A DNA stretch of 64,000 bases from Novosphingobium capsulatum NBRC 12533 (GCF_001598375.1 NZ_BCYV01000008.1:248001-312000); one strand, 5' to 3'; shown: positions 28,233-37,880, numbered from the stretch's first letter. A program made the numbers and translations. The notes: generated from the letters alone by a model not told the origin.

Positions 28233-28997
28233 ATGAAACTCACCGGCAACACCATCTTCATCACTGGCGGCACCAGCGGCATTGGCCGTGGCCTGGCCGA
28301 AGCGCTCCACAAGCTGGGCAACAAGGTCATCATCTCGGGGCGGCGCACCGCGTTGCTGGAAGAGGTGACGGCAGCCAATCCCGGCATGGCGTCGGTACAG
28401 CTCGACGTCACCAAGCTCGATAGCATCCAGCGCGCAGCGCGGGACGTGATCGCGCGCTACCCCGATCTCAATGTCGTGTTCAACAACGCGGGCTTCATGC
28501 CGTTCGACGACGTCTCCGGCCCGGTTGACGACGAGCTCGCGCAGGAATTGATCACCACCAACCTGCTGGGACCGATCCGCGTGACTTCGGCCCTGATCGA
28601 ACACCTCAAGACCAAGCCCGAAGCGACCGTGCTCTACACCAGCAGCGTGCTGGCCTATGTGCCGATCGCCAGCAACGCGATCTATTCCGCAACCAAGGCG
28701 GCCCTGCATTCCTACGCGCTGTCGCAGCGGTTCCAGCTGCGCGACACATCGGTGCGCGTGCAGGAAATCGCCCCGCCGTGGGTCGATACCGACCTCATCT
28801 ACAAGAGCGGCGATCCCCGCGCGATGCCGCTGCCCGATTTCATCGAGCAGACCCTGGTGGCGCTGGCAACCGACGCGCCCGAGGTGATCGTCGAAGGCAT
28901 CCGCGCCATGCGCGACAACCCCGGAGCCGGCGAGCATGCCCTGTTCGACGCCTTCAACCAGAGCCTTGTCGAAAACCCCATTCCCACCGGCGCATGA
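28233..28997 (+). CDS. Short-chain dehydrogenase/reductase (DltE-like)
   Basis: 254 residues: T-G-G-T-S-G-I-G for cofactor binding, N-N-A-G-F-M, T-S-S-V-L-A-Y, and Y-S-A-T-K-A-A-L-H with catalytic Tyr and Lys. The pattern with P-P-W-V-D-T-D-L after the active site is typical of the DltE-like SDR group. It is the second gene of the operon; it is not a recent duplicate of the first SDR. Confidence 0.85.
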   Translation: MKLTGNTIFITGGTSGIGRGLAEALHKLGNKVIISGRRTALLEEVTAANPGMASVQLDVTKLDSIQRAARDVIARYPDLNVVFNNAGFMPFDDVSGPVDDELAQELITTNLLGPIRVTSALIEHLKTKPEATVLYTSSVLAYVPIASNAIYSATKAALHSYALSQRFQLRDTSVRVQEIAPPWVDTDLIYKSGDPRAMPLPDFIEQTLVALATDAPEVIVEGIRAMRDNPGAGEHALFDAFNQSLVENPIPTGA

Positions 28998-29035
28998 GCG
29001 CCAGCGGACAAACTCACAGGCAAAAGGATATCGTC

Positions 29036-29563
29036 ATGTCTCGCATCACCATTCCCGAAATTGCCGCCGCCCCGGAAGGTTCGCAGGCCGCGCTGGGCGC
29101 CATCAACGCCAAGCTGGGTCGAGTGCCCAACTTCTTCCGCGTGCTCTCGAACAGCCCGGCGGCGATCACCGCCCACGCGGCGCTCAACCAGGGCCTGGGC
29201 AAGGCGCTCGATCTCAAGACCCGTGAACGCATCGCCCTTGCCGTGGCGGCTGTGAACGGCTGCGAATATTGCGATGCCGCCCACACCTTCACCGGCCACA
29301 ATTTCGCCAAGCTGAGCAGGGACGAAATCGACCTGGCGCGGCAGGGAACCTCGGCCGATCCGCATGCTGCAGCGGCCGTGCACTTTGCCCGCAAGGTGGC
29401 CGAGGCACGGGGCAAGGTTTCGGCAGAAGACATCGCGGCCCTCCGCTCCGCCGGGTTCGGCGACGGCCAGATCGTGGAGATCGTTGCCGTGGTGGCCGAA
29501 AACTTCTTTACCAACCTGATCAACAACGTGGCGGCCACCACGGTCGACTTCCCCGCAATCTAA
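29036..29563 (+). CDS. AhpD-like carboxymuconolactone decarboxylase family protein
   Basis: 175 residues from the ATG at 29036 with AAAAGGA 7 nt upstream. It has the redox-active C-E-Y-C-D-A-A-H motif of AhpD-type peroxidase partners (residues about 79-86), flanked by R-E-R-I-A-L-A-V-A-A-V-N-G and N-F-F-T-N-L-I-N-N. Peroxidase or disulfide-reductase activity is expected. It is the last gene of the GlxA-linked operon; oxidative or carbonyl stress is a plausible common theme. Confidence 0.85.
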   Translation: MSRITIPEIAAAPEGSQAALGAINAKLGRVPNFFRVLSNSPAAITAHAALNQGLGKALDLKTRERIALAVAAVNGCEYCDAAHTFTGHNFAKLSRDEIDLARQGTSADPHAAAAVHFARKVAEARGKVSAEDIAALRSAGFGDGQIVEIVAVVAENFFTNLINNVAATTVDFPAI

Positions 29564-29589
29564 CGCCACCGCCCCCTCAACGGGTCAAA

Positions 29590-29630
29590 ATCGCGGCGCT
29601 GTGCAGTCACCGTCTGCACAGCGCCGCGAT
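29590..29630. terminator. Strong hairpin terminator between convergent operons
   Basis: A perfect 17-bp stem (29590-29606 with 29614-29630) has a 7-nt loop. On the minus strand it is followed by TTTTGA, so it is a good intrinsic terminator for the leftward efflux operon. It may also stop the rightward SDR operon. Confidence 0.8.
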
Positions 29631-29640
29631 GCGTTTGGCC

Positions 29641-30900
29641 CTATCCGTTTGGGATCGCATCCAGATCGAGGTGCCCCGTGGCCCGCAGCAGGGCCGCCTG
29701 GGCGATGATCGTGTCGCTGCGGTTGCGTGCCAGCGCGAGCTGGGCGGAACGCAGGCTTTCGTCCGCCACCAGAATGTCGAGCGTCGAGCGCAGGTCAAAG
29801 CCGTATTCGGCCCTGACCCCGCCCAGCGCAAGATTGGCCGCGTCCACACCCGCCTGGTTGGCCGCCATCTGCGCCCGTGCACCAGCCAGGGCGGCCCAGG
29901 CGGCATCGGTGGAGCGGGTCGCCTCGCGGCCGGCGGCGGCGGCATCGAACACCGTGGCGCGTTGCGTGGCCTGCGCCTGGCGCACTTGCGAGGCAACAAG
30001 ACCGCCGGTGAGGATCGGAATATGCAAGCTTAGCCCGAGATTGGCGGCACGCAGGGAACTGCCCGCCCCAACGCCACCAAGGCGCACGTCATAGCCATAG
30101 CCACCACCCACAGACACTGTAGGCGCGCTGCCGGCGCGGGCTTCCTGTATGCGCGCACCGGCCGCATCGGCGGCGCGCAAGCTCTGTTGATACAGCGGGT
30201 TGGCCGTCAGGGCATCGGCGCGCGCCTGTTCCAGCGTGGCTGGCATCGGGCCCAGCGCGGGCGGCGGCGCCAAGGGTCCGGGATCCTGCCCTACCACCGC
30301 GCGATAGTTTGCCGTGGCGCTATCGAGCGTTGCCTGCGCGGCGGCCAGGGTCGCCCCCGCGCTGGCACGCTGCGCCTCAAGCTGGGCGACATCGGTGCGG
30401 GTGGCCTTGCCCAGGCGATAGCGCGCCTGCGCTTCGGCCACCTGGTGATCGAGCAGGGCGATATCCGCCTTGCCGATATCCACGGCCTGCTGGTCATACA
30501 GCAGTTCGGCATAGACGCCGATCACCTGCGTGAGCAGCGCCGCCTCGGCGTCGCGCAGTCCTTCCTGCCCGGCCGCCACATCCCCTTCGGCCGCGCGCAG
30601 CCGCGAGGAAACCCGGCCGCCGGTCCAGATCGGCAGGCTGGCGGAAACGGTGCCGCCTGCGCCGCGATCATAATCGAAGCGGTCATAGCCGACCGCCCCA
30701 TCGGCGGCGGCCGTGATCCGCCCCGCCGCGCGTGCCTGTTCGGGCGTTTCGGCCAGCCCATCCTGCCGCGCGCGGGCCGCCGCCAATGTTGGGTTGCCGA
30801 GATAGGCCGCCTCCACCGCGTCGCGCAGGGTTTCCGCCTGGACGGGCGCCGATGCCAGCGCGGTGGAAAGCGCTACGGCAACCATAAGCCGCTTACTCAT
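29641..30900 (-). CDS. TolC-family outer-membrane efflux protein
   Basis: 419 residues from the ATG at 30900, which overlaps the 3' end of the permease gene by 8 nt. Signal peptide: LMVAVALSTALASAPVQA. Two repeated alpha-helical halves are visible. The first includes A-Y-L-G-N-P-T-L-A-A-A-R-A and the second begins around A-L-T-A-N-P-L-Y-Q-Q-S-L-R-A. A Q-A-Q-A-T-Q-R-A-T coiled-coil segment follows. It should form the outer-membrane channel for the MacA/MacB-like pump encoded upstream. Confidence 0.9.
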   Translation of the reverse strand: MSKRLMVAVALSTALASAPVQAETLRDAVEAAYLGNPTLAAARARQDGLAETPEQARAAGRITAAADGAVGYDRFDYDRGAGGTVSASLPIWTGGRVSSRLRAAEGDVAAGQEGLRDAEAALLTQVIGVYAELLYDQQAVDIGKADIALLDHQVAEAQARYRLGKATRTDVAQLEAQRASAGATLAAAQATLDSATANYRAVVGQDPGPLAPPPALGPMPATLEQARADALTANPLYQQSLRAADAAGARIQEARAGSAPTVSVGGGYGYDVRLGGVGAGSSLRAANLGLSLHIPILTGGLVASQVRQAQATQRATVFDAAAAGREATRSTDAAWAALAGARAQMAANQAGVDAANLALGGVRAEYGFDLRSTLDILVADESLRSAQLALARNRSDTIIAQAALLRATGHLDLDAIPNG

Positions 30901-33310
30901 GGTGCAACGCCCAGGCCGGGGTCGCCCGCGCGGCGCGCAGAGACTGGGCGATAACCGTAAGCACGGCAATGGCCAGCGCCAGGAGCGTTGCGGCAACGAA
31001 GTACAGCGGCGAGAGCGCAATGCGATCGCTGAAACCGGCCAGCCATTGCCGCATTGCCACCCATGCCAGGGGCCAGGCTATCACGTTGGCGATCAGCACC
31101 GGACGCAGGAACTGGCCGACCAGCAGTTTGACCACGTCGCGCGAGGAGGCGCCCAGCGCCTTGCGGATGCCGATCTCTTTCACACGCCGCGAGGTATTGA
31201 ACGAAGCAAGCCCCCACAGGCCAATGCAGCCGATCAGGACAGCGAGCACCGAGCCGATGGTGAAGAGATTGGCCGCATGGTCATCATCCTCGAACAGCTT
31301 GGCGAGTTCTTGATTGGCAGGCGCAGCGTCAAACGGCACTTCCGGAGCAATCTTGCGCCATGTGTCGCGCACCGCGTCCATCGCGGCATCCATCCGGCCG
31401 GCATAGCGGGCGGTGAGCACCGGGGCACCCACGTCATGGCTCCAATAGGTGTAATACGTGGCTTCCATCGGCACGTGCGGTGAAAAGAACCGCATGTCGT
31501 CCACCACGCCGATGATTGTGCGCGGGTGCCCTTTGCCCAGCGTCTTGCCGACCGCCTCCTGTGCAGAGCGGAAGCCGAGCACGCCAACAGCCGTCCGATT
31601 GATCACGATTGCGCGGTTGTCCTTGCTCTTGGTGCCATAGGAATCGTCGGCCCCGTGCTGATTGTCGAACACGCGGCCGGCGATCACCCGCGCGCCGTAA
31701 GTGGCAAAGAAGCCGCGCCCGACGACAATTTCGCGCAGCGAAGGTCCATAACCAGGCCGCCCCGGAATCTCGATGTTGTTGTCATTGTTGTTGCCAAAGC
31801 CACCGGCGGCGCTGTCGGCAATCCCGACCGCGCGGATGATCGGCAAGCTGGCAATCGCTTCGCGCATGGTGCCTTGCTGCCCCTCGCTCAACCCCGCCAT
31901 GCTCTTGACCACGATCAGCCCATCGCGGGCAAAGCCAAGATCGGCCTGACGCAGATGGCGGGTCTGCGCCACCAGCACCAGGGTGCCGGTGATGAATGCG
32001 GTGGCCAGCGCGAACTGGAACACGACAAGCATTTCACGCAGCCTGGCGCCGGTGCGGCCGCCACCGGGCGAACGCGCCGATGCCAGCACAGCAGCGGCGG
32101 GAAAGCGGGAAAGCAGCACGGCGGGATAGAGCCCCGCGCCAATTCCGACGACGATGGACAGCACCAGCAGCGCCGGCACGACGGTGGCATAGGGGATCGA
32201 CAATGCCAGGCCCGCTGCGGCATTGACCAGCGGCAGGCCCAGTTCGGCCAGCGCCAGCGCGACCAGCGCAGCGAGCGCCGTAGTGAGAATGGCCTCCCCG
32301 GTAAACTGCCGCACCAGCATGCTGCGGCTGGCGCCAAGCACCTTGCGCATGGCCACTTCGCGGGCGCGCAGGCCGGCGCGCGCCGTGGCCAGGTTCACGT
32401 AGTTGACAATCGCGATCAGCATGGTGAGCGCGCCGACTACGCCCAGCGTAATGATCGTCTGGCGCATGCTGGCCATATCGCGCCCTGCCGGGGTCAGGTG
32501 CAGATCGGTGAGCGGCAGCAGCGTAAGCTGCATCATCTTGTCTGCGTCGGCGCCCAGGTCGGTCGCGCCATGGCGGACTACGAACGCCGGCATCCGGGCG
32601 GCAAAGGCCTTGGCCGCAGCTGGGTTGGGAAAGCGTAGGTAGGTGTTCACCGAGGTGCTGCTCCAGTGATACCACCAGTCTTCATTACCCTTGGGTGCCC
32701 CATTGGGGATGCGCGTGAGCATCGTGAACTTGAGGTCGGTATTGCGGGGCAACGGGGCAAATATGCCGGCGACGCGATAGGGTGCGGTTCCGGCGCCGAT
32801 GTTGAGTGTCAGGGTCTGGCCGATGGCATCAGTGCTGCCAAAGTATTTGCGCGCCATATTGGCGTCGATCAGCACGTTGGACGGGTCGGCGAGCGCGCGT
32901 GCACCGTCGCCTTGTACCATCGGCAGGTCCATCACCTCGAAGAACTGGGCATCGACCCAGGCAAGATCCTCGGCTGTGCCGATTCCGCCGCGCAGCACCG
33001 TAGCGCCCACGCCGTTGATGCGCGTGCCTGTAAGCCCAGGAAAATCGGCCTTCATCTCCTCCAGCAGGCCGCCCATCGTATTGGGATAGGCACCGTTGAC
33101 CGGGCTATCGGGCATATTCACCACCGTTTGCACGATGTAGACTTGGTCGTGGTGCGGCAGCCATGTCTCATAGCTGGTTTCGAACCGGACATAGAGGCCC
33201 AGCACCAGAAACACGGCGATGCCGACGGCCAGACCGCCGATATTGAGCGCGGCATAGAGCCGGTGACGCGTGAGCGAACGATAGAGGGTAAGGAAGGCAA
33301 AGCGGTTCAT
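30893..33310 (-). CDS. MacB-like ABC transporter permease with duplicated FtsX domains
   Basis: 805 residues starting after GAGGAGG. There are two membrane modules, each with an N-terminal helix, a large periplasmic MacB core domain and FtsX-type helices (A-L-T-M-L-I-A-I-V-N-Y-V-N-L-A-T-A-R and L-A-V-L-I-G-C-I-G-L-W-G-L-A-S-F). Both modules have the cytoplasmic coupling motif E-V-A-M-R-K-V-L-G-A-S or E-I-G-I-R-K-A-L-G-A-S. It lacks an ATPase domain, which is supplied by the next gene. Such systems export peptides, lipids or antibiotics by mechanotransmission. Confidence 0.9.
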   Translation of the reverse strand: MNRFAFLTLYRSLTRHRLYAALNIGGLAVGIAVFLVLGLYVRFETSYETWLPHHDQVYIVQTVVNMPDSPVNGAYPNTMGGLLEEMKADFPGLTGTRINGVGATVLRGGIGTAEDLAWVDAQFFEVMDLPMVQGDGARALADPSNVLIDANMARKYFGSTDAIGQTLTLNIGAGTAPYRVAGIFAPLPRNTDLKFTMLTRIPNGAPKGNEDWWYHWSSTSVNTYLRFPNPAAAKAFAARMPAFVVRHGATDLGADADKMMQLTLLPLTDLHLTPAGRDMASMRQTIITLGVVGALTMLIAIVNYVNLATARAGLRAREVAMRKVLGASRSMLVRQFTGEAILTTALAALVALALAELGLPLVNAAAGLALSIPYATVVPALLVLSIVVGIGAGLYPAVLLSRFPAAAVLASARSPGGGRTGARLREMLVVFQFALATAFITGTLVLVAQTRHLRQADLGFARDGLIVVKSMAGLSEGQQGTMREAIASLPIIRAVGIADSAAGGFGNNNDNNIEIPGRPGYGPSLREIVVGRGFFATYGARVIAGRVFDNQHGADDSYGTKSKDNRAIVINRTAVGVLGFRSAQEAVGKTLGKGHPRTIIGVVDDMRFFSPHVPMEATYYTYWSHDVGAPVLTARYAGRMDAAMDAVRDTWRKIAPEVPFDAAPANQELAKLFEDDDHAANLFTIGSVLAVLIGCIGLWGLASFNTSRRVKEIGIRKALGASSRDVVKLLVGQFLRPVLIANVIAWPLAWVAMRQWLAGFSDRIALSPLYFVAATLLALAIAVLTVIAQSLRAARATPAWALHHE

Positions 33311-33322
33311 CGGCTTGCCTCC

Positions 33323-34003
33323 TCAGATCGCGCGGGCGAGCGAGGCGACGATGCGCCCGTCGAGCATGTCGATCCGCCGCCGCGCGATGTCGGCATGGCT
33401 GGGCGAATGCGTGACCATGATGATCGTCGCGCCATCGGCATTGAGGCTGGTGAGAATATCCATCACCTGCTGCCCGTTTTCGCTGTCGAGATTGCCGGTC
33501 GGCTCGTCGGCCAGGATCAGCTTGGGTTTGCCGACGATGGCGCGGGCAATGGCGGCGCGCTGCTGCTGCCCGCCGGACAGCTGATGCGGATAGTGCCGCG
33601 CACGATGGGATATGCCCACCCGGTCCATCGCGGCCGCGACGCGGCCCTTGCGATCGCCACCGGCGTCCTTGCGATAGATCAGGCCCAGTTCAACGTTCTC
33701 GGCGATGGTCAGCTCATCGATCAGATTGAAGCTCTGGAACACAAAGCCCAACGTCATCGCCCGAAAGCGGGCCAGCTCTGCTTCATTAAGCGCGACCAGA
33801 TCGCGATCGCCGAACAGATAGCGCCCGGCCGTGGGGCGATCGACCGTGCCCAGCGTATTGAGCAACGTGGATTTTCCGCAACCAGACGGCCCCATGATGG
33901 CGACGAATTCACCCGCTGCCACGTCCAGGTCGATGTCGGCGAGCGCGGTCGTTTCCACCTCGTCGGAAACATAGCGGCGCTGGATATTCTCTAGGCGGAT
34001 CAT
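33323..34003 (-). CDS. ABC transporter ATPase (LolD/MacB type)
   Basis: 226 residues with Walker A G-P-S-G-C-G-K-S-T, signature L-S-G-G-Q-Q-Q-R, Walker B L-I-L-A-D-E-P-T-G-N-L-D and the H-loop V-T-H-S. It belongs to the MacB/LolD subgroup that pairs with FtsX-type permeases. It is 12 nt upstream of the permease gene and 14 nt downstream of the periplasmic adaptor gene. Confidence 0.93.
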   Translation of the reverse strand: MIRLENIQRRYVSDEVETTALADIDLDVAAGEFVAIMGPSGCGKSTLLNTLGTVDRPTAGRYLFGDRDLVALNEAELARFRAMTLGFVFQSFNLIDELTIAENVELGLIYRKDAGGDRKGRVAAAMDRVGISHRARHYPHQLSGGQQQRAAIARAIVGKPKLILADEPTGNLDSENGQQVMDILTSLNADGATIIMVTHSPSHADIARRRIDMLDGRIVASLARAI

Positions 34004-34017
34004 GCTGGGCCCTTTGG

Positions 34018-35301
34018 TCAGCGAAGGTTGATGATGTCGCCCGTGATGGACGATGTGTTAGACGTCACGATGCGGTCTCCCGCGTCCAGCCCGGCCAGGA
34101 TTTCCACCTGCGCGGGGTTGCGCCGGCCGACTTTGATCGCGCGACGCCGGGCGTGGCGGCCATCTGCATCGACCACGAAGGCCGACGTGCCGCCGCCGCT
34201 GTCGAGCCAGCCGCCCACCGGGGCCACCAGCGCCTTGCTGGTTGCCCCCAGGGTGGCGCGGATATCCATGGTCTGGCCGCGGTTGAGGCCCTGTGGCACG
34301 GGGCCGACAAAGCCCAGTTCGATGTGGAAACGGCCATTGGCGACGGCGGGCAGGACTTTGCTGACGACCAGACCGATGCCGGCGTCGCCCTTGGCCTGCT
34401 GACCCACGGCAACGCGGCCGAGATAGTATTCGTCCACGTCGGCCACCAGTTTCCAGGCGCCTTCGCTATCCACCTGCGCCACGTGGTCGCCCGCCTTGAG
34501 CGTCTGCCCGGGCTGGATCACCAAGTTGCCCAAGCGGCCAGTGACCGGCGCACGCACCACCAGCGCATCCAGTCCGGCGCGCACCGCGGCAAGGTTGCCA
34601 CTCAAGCGCTCACGCGTGTCGGCGAGGCGTGAGGCCTGGAGCCCGGCGGTCTGGTCTTCACGGTCCTGACCCGCACGCAACTGGCCCAGGCGCTTGCGCT
34701 GGTAATCGGCCTCTTCCTGGTAGCTTTTCACACCCTCGTCAGACACGAAGCCCTGATCGTGCAACTGCTGCCGGATCGCCAGGTCGCGCCGCGCCTTGAG
34801 CAGGTCATAATTGGCCGATGCGGTCTGCGCGGCCCGGTCGAGGCGGCTGCGCTCCAGCGACAGTTCGTCGCCGGTCAGGGTGCCCAGCTGGCTGGCGATT
34901 TCCGCCTCGCGGGTCAGCACGTCGAGCTTGAGCGTAGGATTGACCAGCGTGGCCAGCGGTTGGCCGGCCGTGACCCAGGCGCCGTCCTGCACCAGCAGTT
35001 TCTCCACCTGGCCGCCCGACAGCGTATCGACGAGTGTGGTGACCTTGGGGGCGACCGAGGCGCGGATCGGCAAATAGTCCTCGAACGGCGCGCGGACGAC
35101 GGTGCCGGTCTCGATCGTGGCTGCTGCGATATCGGTCGATCCGGCCGCAGGCAGCAGTTGCCAGGTCAGTCCTGCCGCCAGCACGATCGCCACGCCGCCT
35201 GCCACCCAGCGCCAGCGACGGCTGGCGCGAGGCCGCGTGACGCGGCGGTCCATCCCGGCACCAGGGGAAGGTGGCGATTCGAAAGATGCTCCATTACTCA
35301 T
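34018..35301 (-). CDS. Periplasmic adaptor (HlyD/MacA family)
   Basis: 427 residues from the ATG at 35301. A single N-terminal membrane anchor (W-V-A-G-G-V-A-I-V-L-A-A-G-L-T-W) is followed by a biotinyl-lipoyl-like half (V-E-K-L-L-V-Q-D-G-A-W-V-T-A-G). A long alpha-helical hairpin and the returning half (V-R-A-P-V-T-G-R-L) come next, then beta-barrel and membrane-proximal domains. It is the first gene of the efflux operon and divergent from the two-component system, which probably controls it. Confidence 0.9.
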   Translation of the reverse strand: MSNGASFESPPSPGAGMDRRVTRPRASRRWRWVAGGVAIVLAAGLTWQLLPAAGSTDIAAATIETGTVVRAPFEDYLPIRASVAPKVTTLVDTLSGGQVEKLLVQDGAWVTAGQPLATLVNPTLKLDVLTREAEIASQLGTLTGDELSLERSRLDRAAQTASANYDLLKARRDLAIRQQLHDQGFVSDEGVKSYQEEADYQRKRLGQLRAGQDREDQTAGLQASRLADTRERLSGNLAAVRAGLDALVVRAPVTGRLGNLVIQPGQTLKAGDHVAQVDSEGAWKLVADVDEYYLGRVAVGQQAKGDAGIGLVVSKVLPAVANGRFHIELGFVGPVPQGLNRGQTMDIRATLGATSKALVAPVGGWLDSGGGTSAFVVDADGRHARRRAIKVGRRNPAQVEILAGLDAGDRIVTSNTSSITGDIINLR

Positions 35302-35384
35302 GCGGACAGTATCGCAAAGCTTGGCGAACATTCCTAAAGCACTGATAATACAACGAACATCAGACCCTGCTGGACAAGCCTCGT

Positions 35385-35419
35385 TGCGATATCGCACACA
35401 CTGTCCGGAAATGGACAGT
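35385..35419. promoter_or_regulatory. Palindromes upstream of the NtrC-like regulator
   Basis: The perfect palindrome TGCGATATCGCA (35385-35396) is followed by ACTGTCC (35400-35406) and GGACAGT (35413-35419) around the regulator start codon. Partial copies, GGACAGT and ATCGCA, recur at 35304-35316 by the adaptor start. These are candidate sites for the regulator acting on the divergent efflux operon. Confidence 0.5.
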
Positions 35420-36682
35420 CCAACGCCCCCGTCAAGCCCGCCCCGCGTCCTGCTGATCGACGATGATCGCGACGTGCATCAGGCCGTCGCCGTCCTCTTC
35501 GGCCGCGCCGGGATCGAGCTGGTCAGCGCGATGCAGCCCGAAGAGGCTTACTCGGCGTTGGAGCTGGCGCCAGCCGACGCGATCCTGCTCGATCTCAATT
35601 TCACACGTGGCCGCACCCACGGCGAGGAAGGCTTCGCCGCGCTGGCCCGGCTCTTGGGCGATGATGCGGATGCGGCCGTGGTCGTGATCACCGGGCACAG
35701 CGGCATCCGCATCGCCGTGGCCGCGATGCAGGCCGGTGCGATCGATTTCGTCATGAAGCCATGGCGCAACGAGGAACTGCTCGAGCGCGTGCGCGCGGCG
35801 CTGGCCCATCGCCAAAGGCGGCGGGAAATCGCGGCGCTGCGCCAGCACGATGGCACTCCGGCCGATCCACCGCGCCTGCTCGGCGCCAGCGCAGCAATCG
35901 AGCGTGTGCGCGACCTCGTCCGGCGGGTCGGGCCGACAACCGCCAATGTGCTGATCCTGGGCCCGGCCGGCTCAGGACGCACCCTGGCGAGCAGGGCGAT
36001 CCATCACGCTTCCCCGCGCGCGGCGGGCGAACTGGTGATGCTGGACGCGCGCGCCGCGGCCGATCCGCGCGACGATGTCGCAGCGGCCGATATCGAGCGC
36101 GCGTCCGGCGGCACGCTGTTGCTGCGCCACGTCGATCGGTTGGCCGAGGTCGCGCAGGGGCGCCTGCTCGCCCGCCTGCCGGCCGATATTCGCATTGTCG
36201 CCACGGCAGACACGGCCGAGCCGCTGATCCCGGCGTTGCGGGCACGGGTGGGCACGGTGGAAATCGCCATGCCGCCTCTGACCCAGCGCGGCGCTGATGC
36301 CCTGTTGCTCGCGCGCCATTTCGCCCGCGCGGCCGAACGCCGGCACGGCAAACCGGTGCTGGGCTTCATGCCCGAGGCGGAGACGGCTCTTGCCGTCACC
36401 TCCTGGAGCGACGACGTGCGCGGCCTGGCCCAGGCGGTGGAGCGGGCCGTGGTGCTCGGCGATGGCGGGCTGATCAGCGAGGCTGACCTGGGTCTCGGCC
36501 CTTCTCCGGCCGAAGCGCCGTCGCCAGCAGCGGTCGCGTCCACGCTCAACCTGGAAGAGAGCGAGCGCGTGCTGGTTGCGGCGGCGCTCAAGCGGCACGG
36601 CTTCAATGTCAGCCACGCGGCCGAAGAATTGGGGCTGAGCCGGGCTGCGCTCTATCGCCGGATGGCCAAGCATGGCCTCTAG
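35411..36682 (+). CDS. NtrC-family response regulator lacking the sigma-54 contact loop
   Basis: 423 residues from the ATG at 35411. The receiver domain has D-D-D near the start, phosphoacceptor Asp61 in I-L-L-D-L-N, the T-G-H switch residue and K-P-W. The AAA+ domain has a degenerate Walker A (G-P-A-G-S-G-R-T) and is shortened: the region that should carry G-A-F-T-G-A is absent between M-L-D-A-R-A-A and G-G-T-L-L-L. A Fis-type helix-turn-helix closes the protein (N-V-S-H-A-A-E-E-L-G-L-S-R-A-A-L-Y-R-R). It probably acts as a sigma-54-independent regulator of the efflux genes. It overlaps its kinase gene by 11 nt. Confidence 0.88.
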   Translation: MDSPTPPSSPPRVLLIDDDRDVHQAVAVLFGRAGIELVSAMQPEEAYSALELAPADAILLDLNFTRGRTHGEEGFAALARLLGDDADAAVVVITGHSGIRIAVAAMQAGAIDFVMKPWRNEELLERVRAALAHRQRRREIAALRQHDGTPADPPRLLGASAAIERVRDLVRRVGPTTANVLILGPAGSGRTLASRAIHHASPRAAGELVMLDARAAADPRDDVAAADIERASGGTLLLRHVDRLAEVAQGRLLARLPADIRIVATADTAEPLIPALRARVGTVEIAMPPLTQRGADALLLARHFARAAERRHGKPVLGFMPEAETALAVTSWSDDVRGLAQAVERAVVLGDGGLISEADLGLGPSPAEAPSPAAVASTLNLEESERVLVAAALKRHGFNVSHAAEELGLSRAALYRRMAKHGL

Positions 36683-37880
36683 CAGCGTAAGGACGGCGCT
36701 GCCAGGACAGCTGCTGCTGTTCGGCTGCGGCGCGGCTACGGTCGCCGCCTGGACCGGCGGGTTCTATGCCTGCTTCGTGCTGGTGCTGTTGCTCGGCTTC
36801 TGGTTGGCCAGCCTCGCGCTTGCCCGCGCGATGCCGCTGCACCTGCCCGCCGAACGACAGGTGGCGGCGCCCGATGGCGAAACCGATCGCGCGGTGCTGC
36901 GTGCCGTGTTGGACCAGGCGCCCACCCCCCTGTTGAGCGTGGAGCGCAGCGGCCGCGTTCGCGCCCTCAATCGGGCAGCGCGCATGCTGTTCGACATCGA
37001 GGACGTGCTGATCGATGTGCCCGAGGCCTTGCGGGAAAGTGCGCCGCGCCTGCGCTACGCCGGCCGGGCCTATCGCATCGATCGGATCGAAGCCCATGGC
37101 GCTGGCGCCGCACGCACCATCCTCGCCCTGATCGACATCGAGAGGGAAGAACGCCTGGCCGAAGCGCGAACCACGCGCGAACTGCTCGACGTGTTGAGCC
37201 ACGAGGTGATGAACGCGCTGACCCCGATCGCCTCGCTCGCTGACAGCGCGCTGGCGACGCTCGATGACACGCCGCCACCGGTCGCGCATTTGCGCGACAT
37301 GCTCGGCACGCTGTCTCGCCGTGCCGATGGCCTGCTCCATTTCACCCAGGCCTATCGCCAGCTGGCCCGGCTTCCCGAGCCGGTCCTGGCGCCGACGACG
37401 CTGGCGGTGCTGTTCGACGATCTGCGCCGCATGTTCGCCGCGCGTTGGGGCGGCCGCGTCACTTTCGTGGCGGATGGGCCGCCAGACGGCATGGTCATCA
37501 TTGACCGCGACCAGATCAGCCAGGCCTTGTGGGCCTTGCTCCAGAATGGCGCCGAGGCCGCGGTGGCCGCAACCAACGCCCCGCAGGTTCGCCTTTCCGC
37601 CAAGCTGGACGACCGCCTGTCGATATGGGTTGCCGACAACGGCCCCGGCGTGCCCGATGAGGGCCGCGCGCGCATCTTCCGCCCGTTCTACACTACCAAG
37701 AAGGAAGGCAGCGGCATCGGCCTGAGCCTGGCACGACAGATCGCCCGTGCCCATGGCGGCGATCTGTCTCTGCTACCCGGCAAGGACACCGCGTTCGAAC
37801 TGGCGCTGCCCCGCCATGGTCGGAACGCGGATGGCATGCATGCCGCCAAGCCGGCAGCCGATCCCATCCCCGGCAAATGA
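36672..37880 (+). CDS. Sensor histidine kinase of the efflux-linked two-component system
   Basis: 402 residues. Two N-terminal membrane segments (about residues 12-52) have almost no periplasmic loop, then comes a PAS-like region (A-P-T-P-L-L-S-V-E-R-S-G-R-V). The phosphoacceptor is His177 in L-S-H-E-V-M-N-A-L-T-P. The catalytic domain has Q-N-G-A-E-A-A (N-box variant), D-N-G-P-G-V-P and G-S-G-I-G-L-S-L. The signal is probably sensed in or near the membrane, which fits a pump for membrane-active compounds. Confidence 0.9.
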   Translation: MASSSVRTALPGQLLLFGCGAATVAAWTGGFYACFVLVLLLGFWLASLALARAMPLHLPAERQVAAPDGETDRAVLRAVLDQAPTPLLSVERSGRVRALNRAARMLFDIEDVLIDVPEALRESAPRLRYAGRAYRIDRIEAHGAGAARTILALIDIEREERLAEARTTRELLDVLSHEVMNALTPIASLADSALATLDDTPPPVAHLRDMLGTLSRRADGLLHFTQAYRQLARLPEPVLAPTTLAVLFDDLRRMFAARWGGRVTFVADGPPDGMVIIDRDQISQALWALLQNGAEAAVAATNAPQVRLSAKLDDRLSIWVADNGPGVPDEGRARIFRPFYTTKKEGSGIGLSLARQIARAHGGDLSLLPGKDTAFELALPRHGRNADGMHAAKPAADPIPGK

